Assembly: GCF_019399895.1 (NCBI RefSeq)
Contig: NC_091871.1
Coordinates: 6,477,001 to 6,541,000 of the forward strand
DNA length: 64,000 nucleotides
Direction of reading: 5' to 3'
Source: Cardiocondyla obscurior
Lineage: Eukaryota > Arthropoda > Insecta > Hymenoptera > Formicidae
A program made the translations under genes and the position numbers. The first letter of the stretch is position 1; the number at the start of each line of letters is the position of its first letter. Under the pieces are notes generated by a model. It searched no databases and had not been told where the DNA came from. It worked only from the letters and a program-made list of their open reading frames with translations. Shown here piece after piece: positions 1 to 12,200 of the stretch.

Positions 1-3000
1 TAGCGGCGTGGCGCGAGGGATGCCCTGGAGATGCTCGACGAATTGCCCGCCATTGTGGCGGAATTGATTATCGTGCGCCAGAAAGGATTCCGAATGAAAT
101 ACCGAATAATGACAGGACTCTGAATGCTGCCCGTATCAGAAGGAACATTTATTAATAACGATGTTAATACGCCGCGATTTAATTCGGCGAAGTAAAATCT
201 ACGATCCTAGCTAGCTTCGATTCAGATCAAAGTAAAGACGTTTAATTGAAAGCGTAATTGCCCGTGCCGTCAGTTGCGATAAAGTTTAGTTTTTATGGAG
301 AAATATTCTCTTATCCAAGAAAAAGAAAAAATAAATAAAAAAAATTATTAACGTGCTAGATCGACGAGCGATAGTCGTCTGCTTTAATTTCTCGCGCCAG
401 GTAGCTAATTCTTGACGACGGAACCGTCTTCGGCTCGAAAACAGACGTTCCGAGTGTCGCCTCTGAGCGGGTTTCTACCTGTACAATCGCACCCTGCAAT
501 TAAGCGCGGCCGTGGCTTTCCGATTTTATTCCCCCATGCTATTTCCGTGTGCCGTACATCTTTTCCCCTGATGCGCGGTGACAAGGAGGAAAATTGACTT
601 TCGAGGTGGTTGCCCTCGCGTGAATGAACGCCCGAAACAAAAGAGCGCCGCGATGCAACGGGGAGGGAGGAGGGGGAGGACGAGGGGGGACCACGGAGGA
701 TGCGACCGCGAAGGGTGTGGCGAGTCCTACTGGCCGCTCTTTTCAATGAGAGGCTGCGAGCACCGGCGGATGTTCGGTCTTTTCGGTTTTGATCGGGCCT
801 CTACGTGTTTACGTGGGAAGCTCTGCTTGCTCTCTGATAATTATGCGTGTCGCAACGCTGTATGCGTAATTGATCATGCGCGCCACTGTATCTTTGCCGC
901 AAATAACACCGCGATCGTTCCGGTAAAAATCCTGGGGCTCTTATATTCAACGGAAAAGTACGACGTCTTATTTAATTTCTTGTGAAATTGTTATAAAGAA
1001 AATCGATGCGTTCGTGGCTTGTTTAAAAAAAATCAACGACAAACAATCGACTGCAGCTTTATTAAAGCAGCAGTCGAATTAAAAAATTAAACATATATGT
1101 GTTATAAATAAAAATTTAGAATTTGCGTAGAAGAATTTCATTTCGTTTCTTAATTCAATTTGTAATTTATTGCTGCGCGATAATTGTTGCGCTTAATTCT
1201 GGAAATAAGCCGCGGAGACGGTTGACTTTTATTTTTTTTTTTTTTTCTATTTGCTAAAGTGTGAAACGGAAAGGACTTTTATTTTTTTTTCGTCACGTGC
1301 TATCATGAGAAAAGGAAATTCTGCCGTTCCAACGGGACCTCGAGGTATAATCATCCGAGGGCAGTGAGCCGCGTAAAAAGGGTGAAGTTTTGAAATGAAG
1401 AAGACAGCAATTTGCACGCGTGAAAAATATAACAGAAGGGTCGCGAGTGCCAGGAGCAAAAAACACAACAGTCGCGTGCAATCCCGCGGTGCGATTGCGC
1501 GACATTCTCAGGGATATCTTCCTCGTACTTGTAACCGCGATAAAGGAAGGTCTCTCCTGTTTTATTTTTCATAAAGTGACTCCTAGGAAAAAGTATTTCC
1601 TTCAAATTACACGAGAAAAAAAAATAAAAATAAAAAAAGTAAAAGAAACGAGAACGAGGTGTGCATTTAAATATAAAACATTTTACTACATAAAAAAATA
1701 AAGAAATAAATAAATTACAATCCTAAATAATTTTATTTGCCACAGTAGTGTATTGAAACCTAATTAAAAAAAATTAACGTCTAAACTTTTCTATTTTACA
1801 ATCAATTTAAATTTTGCGTGCCGAGCTAAGTATTTTTCTCGCCTAAAGAAAAAAACGTCAGAAAATGTTTGACGACTCGTTATTACAAATATAGCAAGCC
1901 TGATATCACTACCGTGCGCGGGAGGAGAGCCAGCGCGTTCCTCATTCTCTTTCTTATACCTAATCGAATCTCACGAGTGCCTGCAATTTCTGCGACTTTT
2001 CACAAAGGCCTCGCCTGCACGCACGCCATTGCGAATGTATGCGACGAACACCTGGAGTTCTCAAACGATCGTGATGGACTGTTGATAAAAGGAGCTTAGT
2101 GTTCGCACGAAGGGTACGCGGGTGGAATTGAGCGAGAGACTCTGAACGAAGACGGAGCCCCCCGGGTTTCTCGCTGAAGGGGTGGCTCCGATCACCGTCG
2201 AGGTGTATGATGAGAGAGAAAGGACACCGAGGAGGCGGGCGAAATCATTGAAAAAGCCTGACGCGCGGAGCGAGAGAAATGAAAGTCAAACCTACATGAA
2301 AGGACATCGCCGCGGACGAACGAAGAAAACGCTGGAAACGCGCGGGGAAATAACATGTAATTACACCATCATTTTTTAATAGACTTAAGTTCTAACTCGG
2401 GAACGCAGATTCGTAATGCTTCCCCGATGAAGGCGTAACGCCTTGTCATTTTACTCCAATTTTATCAAGATCGCAGTAACGTTATAAACTTCCCCATAAT
2501 TTGTTTATATCTTTGAGAAACGATAAAACCAGAAGATTAACTCGTCACGACGTAACTTTCTACGACTCCGGCTTCTCCCCCGATTCGAGGAAAATTTTCT
2601 TAATTGCAGTTTGAGATTACCGCGGGACGCTGCTTAGGAGGAACGAGGTAGGGGGAGGGGCAGGGTGTCGGATTAAAGTGACCGAAAGGCAAAGGAAAAA
2701 AAAAAAAAATAAAAAGAAAAAAAAAGAAGAAAAGAAACAAAAAAAATAAGAAGAGAACATCCGAGCGCGCTAAGGAGTCGGGGAAGTTACGGGAAAAGAG
2801 AGCGCCGGTACGAGAGAAAGAGGGCCAGGGGGTAAGAGCGAGGAGAGCGCGAAGGAGAACGCATGGGAGTAGCGAGAGAGAACGTCAGCTGGCCGCGTTC
2901 TCGCGTGACGACGCTCCGAACCGCTGGCTCGGTTTCCCCCGTGGCGGCGGCGAAGACCCGCCTCGTATCTCTGTCCCTCATTACTATTCTATGTGTCGTA

Positions 3001-4434
3001 GTAGACGACGAGGGCCGTCGTCGCACATCAGGCCCAGCGTGTAGACAACAAGAGAACCTGGGCAGTGTGCGTGCGTGCCTGCACCGGTGGCCGTGCGTGC
3101 ACGAAGCGCACGCGCACGTCTCGACAAGACCCCCCTCCCCCTCTCTTTTTTATCTTTTTTCCCCCTTTTTTTTTTTCCCCTGTACCTCTTTCCTTTTCGC
3201 TCCTCTTCCGCGCCCTTTGCCCCGTCCCTCTCGCTTCCTCCCTTTGTTTTTATTCGCACCCCTGCCACGGCAGAATGCCGGGGTGCGTGTCTGCGAAGAG
3301 CAGCTCTAGCCACGATAGCCCGCAGCGCTCGATGTCAACTCGTTGCCACGCATCTGCCCTAGCCCCGGCTGTCACGCTATCGGTGAGCCTGAGAGAATCG
3401 GATCAATCTTACTCGAACGACGCACGATGAGGGCGAACGAGTTCCATAAGCTATTACCCGCCGTCGAAAGTTTCGCGAAGCGCCTCGTCGATGCCCACTT
3501 GAGATTTTTTTTTTTCCTTATTTTTTTTTTTCTCTCTCTCTCTCTCTCGATTGACCGTCGCAAGTAGAGTTCGAGAGGCTCGCGAAGTGCCCGACCGCGA
3601 ACCGTAACTCGCTGAAGTATCGCAATGCACGGTTCTAATCGTCATTGCGGTCTCTTACCTCCTATAGTCCGCAAAGTACTTCTTCGATTTTTAAATAAAG
3701 TCTATTTCTATAAACTGAAGGCTGCGTATTGATTCGACGGTAATACTTAACGTGGCTTCAGTTACCTCCCAGTCGGTTTAGGTTTTATCAGGGCGTTCGA
3801 ACGGAGGCAGACGGAAAACGTGCGAGAAGTGATAATATAACTAATATGATTTTTTTTTTGCTTTTTTCTTTTTTTTTATTTATAACGCGCAATCTTATTT
3901 TAAAAAGGAGATGTGGAGATCTAATTATTGGCGCTTTTTCGCGATACTAATTTGTTCTCTCACTTAGCTCTAGCTTCGGAGATAAGCTACCTGCGTACGA
4001 ACGTACTGCGTGCTCGACTGTCGACTGAAAAATGTAGAACTCGTGACGTCAAAGTCGCGCGAGGCCGCTCGACCGCCCGACTTTTGTGCGCCTCACCCTT
4101 ACACAAGTTAACATGTTATGAAAGAGTTTATACGTCGAATGATATATTGCATATTCAGTTCAATGTATCGTGAATCTATGATTAATGGATACGTCGCGAT
4201 ATTTATCGATTAAATCGCTCATTTATAATTTCCGTAATTATACTAAAGAATTAAATTAATTAACGTCCGAACGTATACGATGTATCAAGTAAAAAAAATC
4301 ATGCGCGAATAGTTTATCGAGAGGAGTCAATTTACGCACGTTATTATATTATTTGGAGACATTAAATAATTGAAATAATTTTTTTTATGATAATTATAAT
4401 TGAGTGTTTTGCAGCGTGTTGCCGGTTTACTTAC
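1..4434. other. Non-coding stretch with GC-rich islands
   Basis: No exon chain or recognisable protein was found. The sequence alternates between AT-rich DNA and CpG-rich islands, roughly 400-780, 2100-2350 and 2780-3430. Open frames in the islands are compositional: they are rich in Arg, Ser and Pro, overlap on both strands and match no family I recognise. The stretch 3060-3125 is rich in alternating GTGC/GCAC steps. It could be intergenic DNA or an intron of a gene lying outside the window. Confidence 0.5.
3531..3548. repeat. (TC)n microsatellite after poly-T
   Basis: Nine TC dinucleotides directly follow two long T runs. It is a simple-sequence repeat in non-coding DNA. Confidence 0.9.
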
Positions 4435-5830
4435 ATTTGTAGCTTTCGGTTAGGTTGAGGCAGGTTGTTTTCCGTCCTTCCTGCCTTCCCTCCTTCCTTC
4501 CTTTCTTCCTGTCCTTCGTCGCAGTATTCCGGATTATCCTGACGTCTTGCGGCACTTCGAAATAATTCGGCGCTATATTACACTGCTCTGCTTTTTTTTT
4601 ATAATCACAATCACGATCACTGTTGCGAACACAATCACTCGAGAGACGAACGACCGAAAGAATGTGACGGTGGATTATCGCGGCGATTTTTTCGAATTAA
4701 AATTAACAAGCGCGACGAACGATTATCTGTTGTAGAAGTCCAAGTGTCACTGGTTCGAAGCGGGATGAGAACCACTGCCGCGACGAAGAAGACGGGCGAG
4801 GTGCAAGTCTCGCACCCTGCTGGTAGCGGTCGCCGGAACCGGCCGAAGGAGATGCCGAGTGAAGCGGGCCGGAAACGTCGGTCGTGGCGAACATCAAGTC
4901 GGACGCTCCGTGCGTTCCGATCGCGACGTAACCTCACACTCTCGATGCTCGTAGCACTTTTCTTCCACCGAGTCTTCACTCGAGTCGTCCGCGACCTCGA
5001 GACCAGGAACTGTCCGCGACGTGGAGCGAAGTCCAGGAGTCGCCTTTTGATACCTCGACCGTCTCTCTTTGATGGAACGAACGACGTTGAATATGCGTGC
5101 CATAGCGGCGAACGAGTCGAGCCGCGACACAGAATGTTCCCCGCGCACTTTATCTCCCTCGAGTTTCGCAAAAGTCACTTACTCGAAGCGGGATGAGAAT
5201 CCCAGCCGCGACGAAGAAGACGCGCGAAGTCGATCACCCGAACCCGCTGAATGTCACTGAAGAAGATGGCGAGTGAAGCGATTAATAATGATGGATGCCG
5301 AACTCGATGTGACGTCACGCGGCGCAATTCACGCCGGACGCTCCGCGAGCTGAGCTCGCGACGTACCTTTGTCGTTCCGGAGCACTTTTTCGAGCGACGA
5401 AATCAAGTCCAAAACGATGAGCAGAGTAACTCAGGAGTACAGATAATAATCGTTCGTTCTCGAGTCGACGACGTCGACACTTATTCGGGCGCGATACTTT
5501 CCTATCCGCGGTCGAAAATCCGCGTAATTGCAGAGCGATTAACGACACGTCTACCCGCCCGTGGCTCCGCAACTAGACTGACCGTTAGAGATTTCGGCCG
5601 TTAGAGGGAAAGAGAGAACCGTGTAAAAAAAGCGAGACAGACGACAGAGTCGGTTGCCAATTGCGCTGTCCTGCTCGCGCAAATAGAAAACAGAGTCCGT
5701 GCCGAATTCTCGGAAGCGCCGAGCTCGACGCCGAGTCAGTTTGTTTACGTTTTTTTGATGCACTCGGCGAGCTCGAGACGCTCTTTCGAAGGAAATAATT
5801 TGATGCTTACAAAGTTGTCTCGTCGAAGCA
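4435..5830 (-). repeat. Outer left arm of a large inverted duplication
   Basis: Read on the minus strand, this block matches 13190-14815 read on the plus strand, with many small substitutions and indels. Shared landmarks include a CCTT-rich tract (4474-4515 versus 14741-14766) next to an ATTCCGGA motif, a CTTCGTCGCGGC-type unit, a GGTCTCGAGGTCGCGGAC stretch, and a GCTTCCGAGAATTC motif near 5705. A minus-strand splice donor (GTAAGT, complement of 4429-4434) bounds the block and is mirrored in the other arm at 14816. It contains two copies of the roughly 170-bp internal unit, at about 4745-4815 and 5170-5240. Confidence 0.85.
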
Positions 5831-8800
5831 AAACTTGTCTCTCAAATAATAATTATTTCATGCTGACACATTTCCATTCACGGTCAAGACTTTCTTTCTT
5901 TCTATCATACGCCTACAGATTTAATTACCGATGCCCAGAGCCTTTTGAATCGCTTTGTTTTCCGTAATTTATATCGCCTTTTATAATATTCGCCATGAAA
6001 ATTCAGTATTTTTAATGGCACTCCCGATGAGTGTACGCGAAACGGCGAAACACTTGTAATAATGATCTATTCGCTACGGTTCGCTGCGCAAATTTGATCT
6101 GGACTTTGATTTCCTACTAGAACGAGACAATTCATCTTTATTTTCCCGGTCAAATGTCGGTGGATGGACAACGACGATGTCCTTTGCAGGACAATGCGAT
6201 TCATAGAGCTCTCAAGACAAAAACGAGACATAGATAAACGATGATAAGCCGTGAAAAAAAAAAGAAACACACGTAGATGCCTTACCATCTTCTTTAATAT
6301 CTGATAATATAAAAAGAATTGCAATCATTTACATTACAAATATTAATCAATTAAAAAGAATATCGCAAGATCCTTTAGATTAAAAAAAAAAAAAAAAAAA
6401 AAAAACTATTATTGAACTAAAAAATATAATTTAATTTTCTCAATCAATTTTAAGTAATAATTAATTAATCTAAAAAAGATCTAAAACTGTGCGCGGTTTG
6501 TATGTATATATTAATTCGTTTCTACTTGAATTAAACGTGGGGTTTCTTTTTTTTTTCTTTCAACGAACAAGCGCGAGTATTTTGTCGTGGTGAATTGTAG
6601 GGTTAAGAAGGCCCAGTAGAGGGTTAATGCCGTCATCTCTAACCAGAATTGACACGGCACTCATCCCTCTCGAAAACGTAATTGGCCCCTTCGCTCTCTA
6701 GCCCGGTGCCAGAAGGGATTTCTAGGAGTCAGCGAGTAAATCCTATTTCGGCGGCGTTTATACTCGACGGAGAACCCCCGAGGGCCGGTGTTTATTGCTG
6801 ATCTAATAAAAGTCCCTCGGCCTGTCGATTGTCGTAAACGTGAGTGTGCGTCGTTATATGGCGCCCCATAATTGCCACAATAAATTTGCGCGATCCCCGT
6901 CAACGTCAGTTATATCGTCGTTACGTATTGTTTTAAGAAGCCGGGATATAAACGGCTCTATCTCGGAACTTACGGCTCATATACATATGTATATACAACA
7001 CTCGTCAAAAAAAAAGAAAAAAAAAAAATTCACGATGATTAGCTGTCTTGGAGACCCGTGGAATTGTTCGAATTAACATTTTTTATTAAAACAACTTTGT
7101 CGAGATGGGAATCGCTTGCGCGAGGGGCACTTGAGATTTATCGCAGACGAGCGGCGCCGAAAGAGACGTGGCGACGGAACAAAGAAGAATCAGTCGGAAG
7201 AGACAGAAACGAGAGTCGATGAGAGGGTAGCCGAAATAATTAGCGGGAGGCATCGGGAAGGTCGGGCGGAAGGTCGTGACCAGGAAGCGGCGTGGGGAGT
7301 CCTGTGATCTTTGGGAAGTCACGGGTCAGCTATGTGTGCTTTGCCTGGTTTTTGCTGGCGAATATTACCGCGCGCAATTAGCCGCGGTTCATTAGTTACT
7401 GTCCAATCAATCAAGGCGCCCGACGGAAGGTACTTCCTCGTAAGCCCCGTCAGTTTTATAGAAAGCGCATCTCTAATATTTTTTTCAACGCCGCTTTATA
7501 CGCGTCGTCGAACGCGAGAAAGAAAAAAGAGGAATTGAAAAAATTGGGTCAGACTTTACGGCGAAATAAAGGAAGGGACGCGATAAAAGAAAACGCCGGA
7601 ACGACTCGTTGTGCGTTACGTACTTCCTTTTCATATAAAAATGGAAAAGAGTTAGTCTTCGATGGCGAGAGAAATGGATAAACCTTCCGCGAGCTGTAAT
7701 TTCGTTAATGTATAGAATTAGATTCAGATTAATTACAAGGCTTCGCCTTCGATTCATCTAATTTCCGAGAAAGATTCGATTGAGGTCAAAGACCAGGCTG
7801 TGGTCCCTCAATATTGACTTGCTTTCCTTCCTACAGAAGTTACAATAAACGAATGTGGCTATCACTTGCGCGTTGAAAATTACAGACATCGTTTAAAAAA
7901 AAAAACATTTCTTTTCTTTTTTTTTTTTCTAATTATTGAAATTAATTATAAGAGTTACGTAAAATTATGTAATAAAGTATCCGCTGTTATTTAGAGTTAC
8001 TCTTCCTATGTGTGCTTAAATTAGCGGTGTGAGAGTCATGTTTGAGAATATGAACGGATCGCACTCGAGCCCGATGAAACGGTATAATACGCGCGGCATT
8101 CATCTTCCTCAGTTTTCTGGTTGACCCTTTCCACGGGAGTTTAAATGAAACTCAGGTAATCCGCCGAGTGCTCGGACTTGGTGGGTTCATTAGTCAGGAG
8201 ACTAAACGCCGTTTCCCCACTCTGGGCTAAGTAAGCTATAAGGTCTAAGGGACGAGCCGGAAAGTCGAGCGTCCCTCGTAACGATGCGTTCGATCGATCG
8301 TTGCTGCATGATCTTGCACAATTCGGTATTTCGCCGCGAGCCCCGAGCCTCTCACCTGAGCGATACCGATAAATTGGCCACTTAAAAGTCCATTAATTAC
8401 CACGAAAAAGCGCGTGAATAGAATTTAAGGCGAAAGTGACTTCCGAACAGGTTGCTCATTCATAAACATGTCAAATTTAAATATTTCCTCCGGACATTCA
8501 AGTACACCCCTCGCCAAGTGCCATATCTGCCTCGCGGTGTACATTATTTTTTTTTTTTATAGCCGAGCTTGCTGTTCCCGTGGAAAATCGTTACGCAAAC
8601 AAATCCCCTGTGCGATCATTATTAAATTATCAATTTACAAGCTCCGACGTAATTAATAAAAAGTGCAAGCACGAGCTTATCACTTGCAATTTTTAACGTG
8701 AATTTCGCCAAGCGGGAGGCTTCCCGTCTGACATTCGGTTAGCATAAAGGCCGCTCGACGCACCTAACAAACGCGGGTACGGACGCCCGGGTCCCTCATG

Positions 8801-10917
8801 GATCACGCGGCCGATCGCGGGTCCGCTCTCCAGCCGCGGAGGAAAAGTTTTTTGTTCCTCAGGCGGTGGGATGATTTAGACGGTGCTGGAGAGTGGCGCC
8901 AAGGGAAGGATTGAGGGCGCTCTCCGGGTTCTTCTGGGCCTGATTGCGTGGCCGTGGCGAAGAAGCGCGGCTCGGCTCCGCGAGGGTTACGAAGGGGAGG
9001 AGGGAGGAGGGGGGGAGGAGGAGGAGGGACGGCGGGGTGCGGCGGAGGGACGCAAGGTGAGATAGAAGAACTTCCAGGGCACAGAGGCACTGGCGCCGCG
9101 CGCGGCAGCCTCAAAGGGATCCTCCGCACGCCCATCTGTCTCCGCTCCGCCCCTATTCCCGCGCACCATATACATCATGTACGACCGCGACGTACCCGCA
9201 CGACCACCGGGATCCCGACGTCGTGTCAGGCCACGTCACACATCACCACCGCCGCGCGAGTGTCCCCTCGAGGGGTTGCCTTAGCTCCGTGCCCTTCACG
9301 CGCCGCTACCTTTGCACCCTACCGGCCCGATCATGCCCTTCCGCGCGTCGCCGATGGGAAGAGCCCGCGATGGTAGTAGCGCATGCCGGACGTGTTATCA
9401 TCACACTCGCGAACTTTGCCGGCGCAAGTTCAATAACGTCGACAATTATATTGAAGTTTCAAACTAGATGCGAGCATAAGCAAAGCAGGATCTCGCGCGA
9501 CGTTTGTAATTTACTGAGCCGCGACCGTCTCGTTATGTCGAGCTTGATTCCGAAGGGTTCTAAAGTTTTAATTGGCCGCGTGATAGGTAAAGAAAATGAA
9601 TAAATGAATAAAAAGAATTTTTTTTTCAATAATTAATAAAATGTCAATAATTAATAAAGTAAAGAGACACGTATGGATTTGCAACGTAAATAGGCCTGTG
9701 CAACGTCGATGTTTATAATGCGAATATAATTATCCAATTTATCATGCAAGATTCGTAAACATCTCGAGGTCTATGTAATTCTAATTATACTAGAAACTTG
9801 TAGTAATCAATGTACTTAATTGCAGGAACACTCTTACGCGCAATTCGCGTGTATCATATAATCAGACGGTGTCCCAACTTCTCACGAAATGATTGATTGT
9901 AGTTCGTATAACTATAAAAGATCTAAGACATATTTTTTTTTTTTTTTTTTTTTTTTTACGTTTCTGTGCAGCTTTGCGAAGCTCACTCGATGGAGAAATT
10001 TAAAACAATTATCGTTCAAAATATAATTAACTCAGCGGCTTTTGTTCGGGCGATTTTACGCATCGAACACAATCACTTTACATTGACGCATTTAAAGCCT
10101 GAATATCATATCTTTATTTGCGTAATAGTAAGAATTTATTTATCCTATACCATCAATCATTCTGCGATACGTTCTCCCTTGAGCGAACAAAACTTGTAGG
10201 TCGCATAACTCAACGAATTCCTTCTGTATTTTATTTATTTACTTATTCTTTTTTCTTTTTTTAATGTGGGCTACACGTCTGCAATAAAAATCACCGACCT
10301 ATGGAATTAACGAGCCTAAGTGTATCCGAGGAGGATTAGCAATCCGTCGATGGCAGCGAAGGGTGGGCACGGACGAGACACGAGAGGAGAACACGACGCC
10401 CACGGCTACGAGTCGCTTTACCGAGAAGCAGAGAGCGAGGAATTTCCCGCGAGGCTCGCGTGTCCCGGATTTAAGGATGGGGGCCCCCGCGCGTCCTCGA
10501 GCATCCTCGATCTCCTCCTCGGGAGAGGGATCCTTCGGGGGGTTGGCTAGTCGGGCATAGGATACGTCCAGGATCACGCGAACCCCCTCCGGCACTAAGC
10601 TGGCTGGCACGGAAACATCGGCTCGCCAGATCTTTCGCGTTTGTGTTACAAGCCGAAACGGAATCCGCACAGATTTTGTTCTTTACATCGCGATGGAAAA
10701 ATATATACGCGGTATAATAATTGGAAATTATTCAGCGTGGCTAATTTATTTTTACCGAACGTTACAGAGCGCGCGTTATTTATTTCTGCGTCCACGTTGA
10801 AAAGAAAAATTAATCTGCGTTTAAGAATCTTTTTTTTTTTTCTATTGGAAGAAACCATGCGCGCACTATTTTTTTAGAGACCTCAATTAGAAATCACGAA
10901 ATAAGAATTATATGACT
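5831..10917. other. 5.1-kb segment unique to the left arm, no gene seen
   Basis: This sits where the mirror copy has only about 250 bp, so it is either an enlarged intron of the left unit or later-inserted DNA. I found no transposase frame and no clear terminal repeats at its ends. It includes a GC-rich purine-heavy island at about 8800-9400 with a donor-like CGCAAG|GTGAGA at 9056. It also has TAAT-rich stretches near 6840-6900 and 7360-7410, and a 25-base poly-T at 9933-9957. Confidence 0.5.
8790..9400. promoter_or_regulatory. CpG-rich island, possible unassigned promoter
   Basis: A strongly GC-rich, CpG-dense stretch lies in AT-rich surroundings. It contains GGAGG runs and a splice-donor-like site at 9057. 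Several overlapping open frames on both strands reflect composition rather than coding. A promoter with a non-coding first exon is one reading; no downstream exon was recognised. Confidence 0.25.
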
Positions 10918-10920
10918 TAC

Positions 10921-11910
10921 CAATCTGCTTCAGCGGAGTTGAAGAGTTCTGCCGGTGGCTGTAACATAAAATAAAACATATTAATGTAGGCATGTTAGTA
11001 TTAAATTAATATAAAGGTAAAGCTTTTTTTTTTTTTTTTTAAAGAAAAAATGTATATTTACCTATAAGTTGCTCCGCCGATGCAGGATGCCTATCCGAGG
11101 CCTGCTCCTCCTCTCAGATGGGACGTGACGAGTCATCCTTCCGCGCACAAGTAACTCGCGAACACCCCGACCGTGATTTTACAATCGCGAAATCTATTAA
11201 ACACTTTCGCACGTTGTTTTTCGATACTCCCGTAAAAAAAGAATTGTAAAACAAACGCCCGAAAACTAGAGGAACTCCCGGAACGACCGACGAACCGGCT
11301 GCGGTTCGTAAAATAATTAATACCGGCGGTAACGACACTCGTTCATGACCGGCGGATGCAGCTACGTCGATCTGTAACAAAAAAAAAAAATATATATTAA
11401 TTTTAAAAATTCCACAAATATAAGTTATTAGATTTGCGTCTGATAAAAGTGATTCCAACCTCTGGGGTTGCTCCGGTGACTCACGATGCCTTTCCGAGGC
11501 CTCCTCCTCCTCTCAGACCTCCCGTCAGAGTGGCCAGCTTCCTCTCACATCGTCTGGACTTCGTCCTCACTCTGGTCGCCTGCAGCAAAAGCCCGGATTG
11601 TTAATTAGAATTGCGCGAGTCCACGCAACACGTGTGAAAAAAAAGATCATTTCGGAGAGACGAACGCATAAGGATACAACTCACTTTACGGAAAGGAGAT
11701 ATGCTCACACGTGCTCTCCTCACACTCGGAACGAGGAGGAGAAGATTGTTCTCGAACCGGGTGGTTTTCCTTGCACGTAATACGCAAATGAGTATCACTT
11801 CCGGTACGGAGACACGTGCTCGCTGCGCAGTGTGTAGTACGTGTGTGCTCGCGCGACCGCTGGAGAAGGACGGAGCGAGAGTGGGGATAGTGGGGGAAAA
11901 TACCTAGCGC
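10921..11910 (-). repeat. Inner left arm of the inverted duplication
   Basis: The minus strand here matches 12100-12940 on the plus strand. Shared pieces include the small exon (AACTCT...CTCCGCTGAAG...CAGATTG), the GCATCCTGCATCGGCGGAGC segment at about 11070-11095, the CATCTGAGAGGAGGAG motif, CGAACCGCAGCCGGTTCGTC at about 11290-11311, and GCTGG(A/T)GAAGGAC near 11860. The arm also holds an internal direct duplication: the GTTGCTCCG...CCGAGGCCT...CTCCTCCTCTCAGA block occurs at about 11067-11120 and again at about 11467-11518. Confidence 0.85.
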
Positions 11911-12200
11911 TGGCTCGTCTCTCTCTCTCCCGCGCTTACAGTTCTTCTCTCTTGGCTACCCTGAGCGAACGTTGGCTTTCGAGTCGGAGATTGCAACTGG
12001 GATCTTTTGGAAAATACGTGAAAAAATACGTGAAGCGTGCGCGAAAATTGTTCTAGTATTTAAAGAATAAGATAAGGGTGAGCGGCGTACGTGCCGCGTG
12101 CGAGCTACGTTCCCCCCCTACCCCCACTCACACTCTGTCCTTCACCAGCGATCGAGCGAGACGTACGTACGCAGCACGTGCTCCGTACGTACATTAAAGA
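11806..12200. promoter_or_regulatory. Axis of the inverted duplication, candidate bidirectional promoter
   Basis: The two arms meet here across a roughly 200-bp non-repeated spacer (about 11905-12105). Each flank carries a CACGTGCT E-box context and an inverted GGAGAAGGAC/GTCCTTCACC block with G-rich/C-rich runs. The outward-pointing splice signals of both arms imply that transcription would start around here in both directions. That is inference from symmetry and signal polarity. Confidence 0.35.

Larger units (their letters stand above)
4435..11800 (-). ncRNA. Candidate spliced non-coding transcript, left unit of a divergent pair
   Basis: These exon boundaries are predicted from splice signals; there is no expression evidence. 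On the minus strand, an acceptor (TTGCTGCAG) ends at 11586. A second acceptor (TTTGTTACAG) precedes an exon at 11371..11062 whose donor is GTAAAT. A third (GTTACAG) precedes a 38-nt exon at 10958..10921 with donor GTAAGT. A last exon lies within about 5815..4435 with donor GTAAGT. The same order of exons and signals occurs in mirror image on the plus strand at 12.2-14.8 kb. The intron between the 38-nt exon and the outer arm is about 5.1 kb here but only about 0.25 kb in the mirror copy. No long shared reading frame runs through the exons. It could alternatively be a decayed gene duplicate or a transposon-derived repeat. Confidence 0.35.

Noticed and set aside
4635..5196. Overlapping 178- and 150-codon frames in the left outer arm
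   Set aside because: They are frames on opposite strands of the same repeat, with no shared protein with the right arm beyond DNA similarity.
8948..9376. 142-codon Gly/Arg-rich frame in the CpG island
   Set aside because: It is made of GGA repeats; several frames on both strands are equally open.
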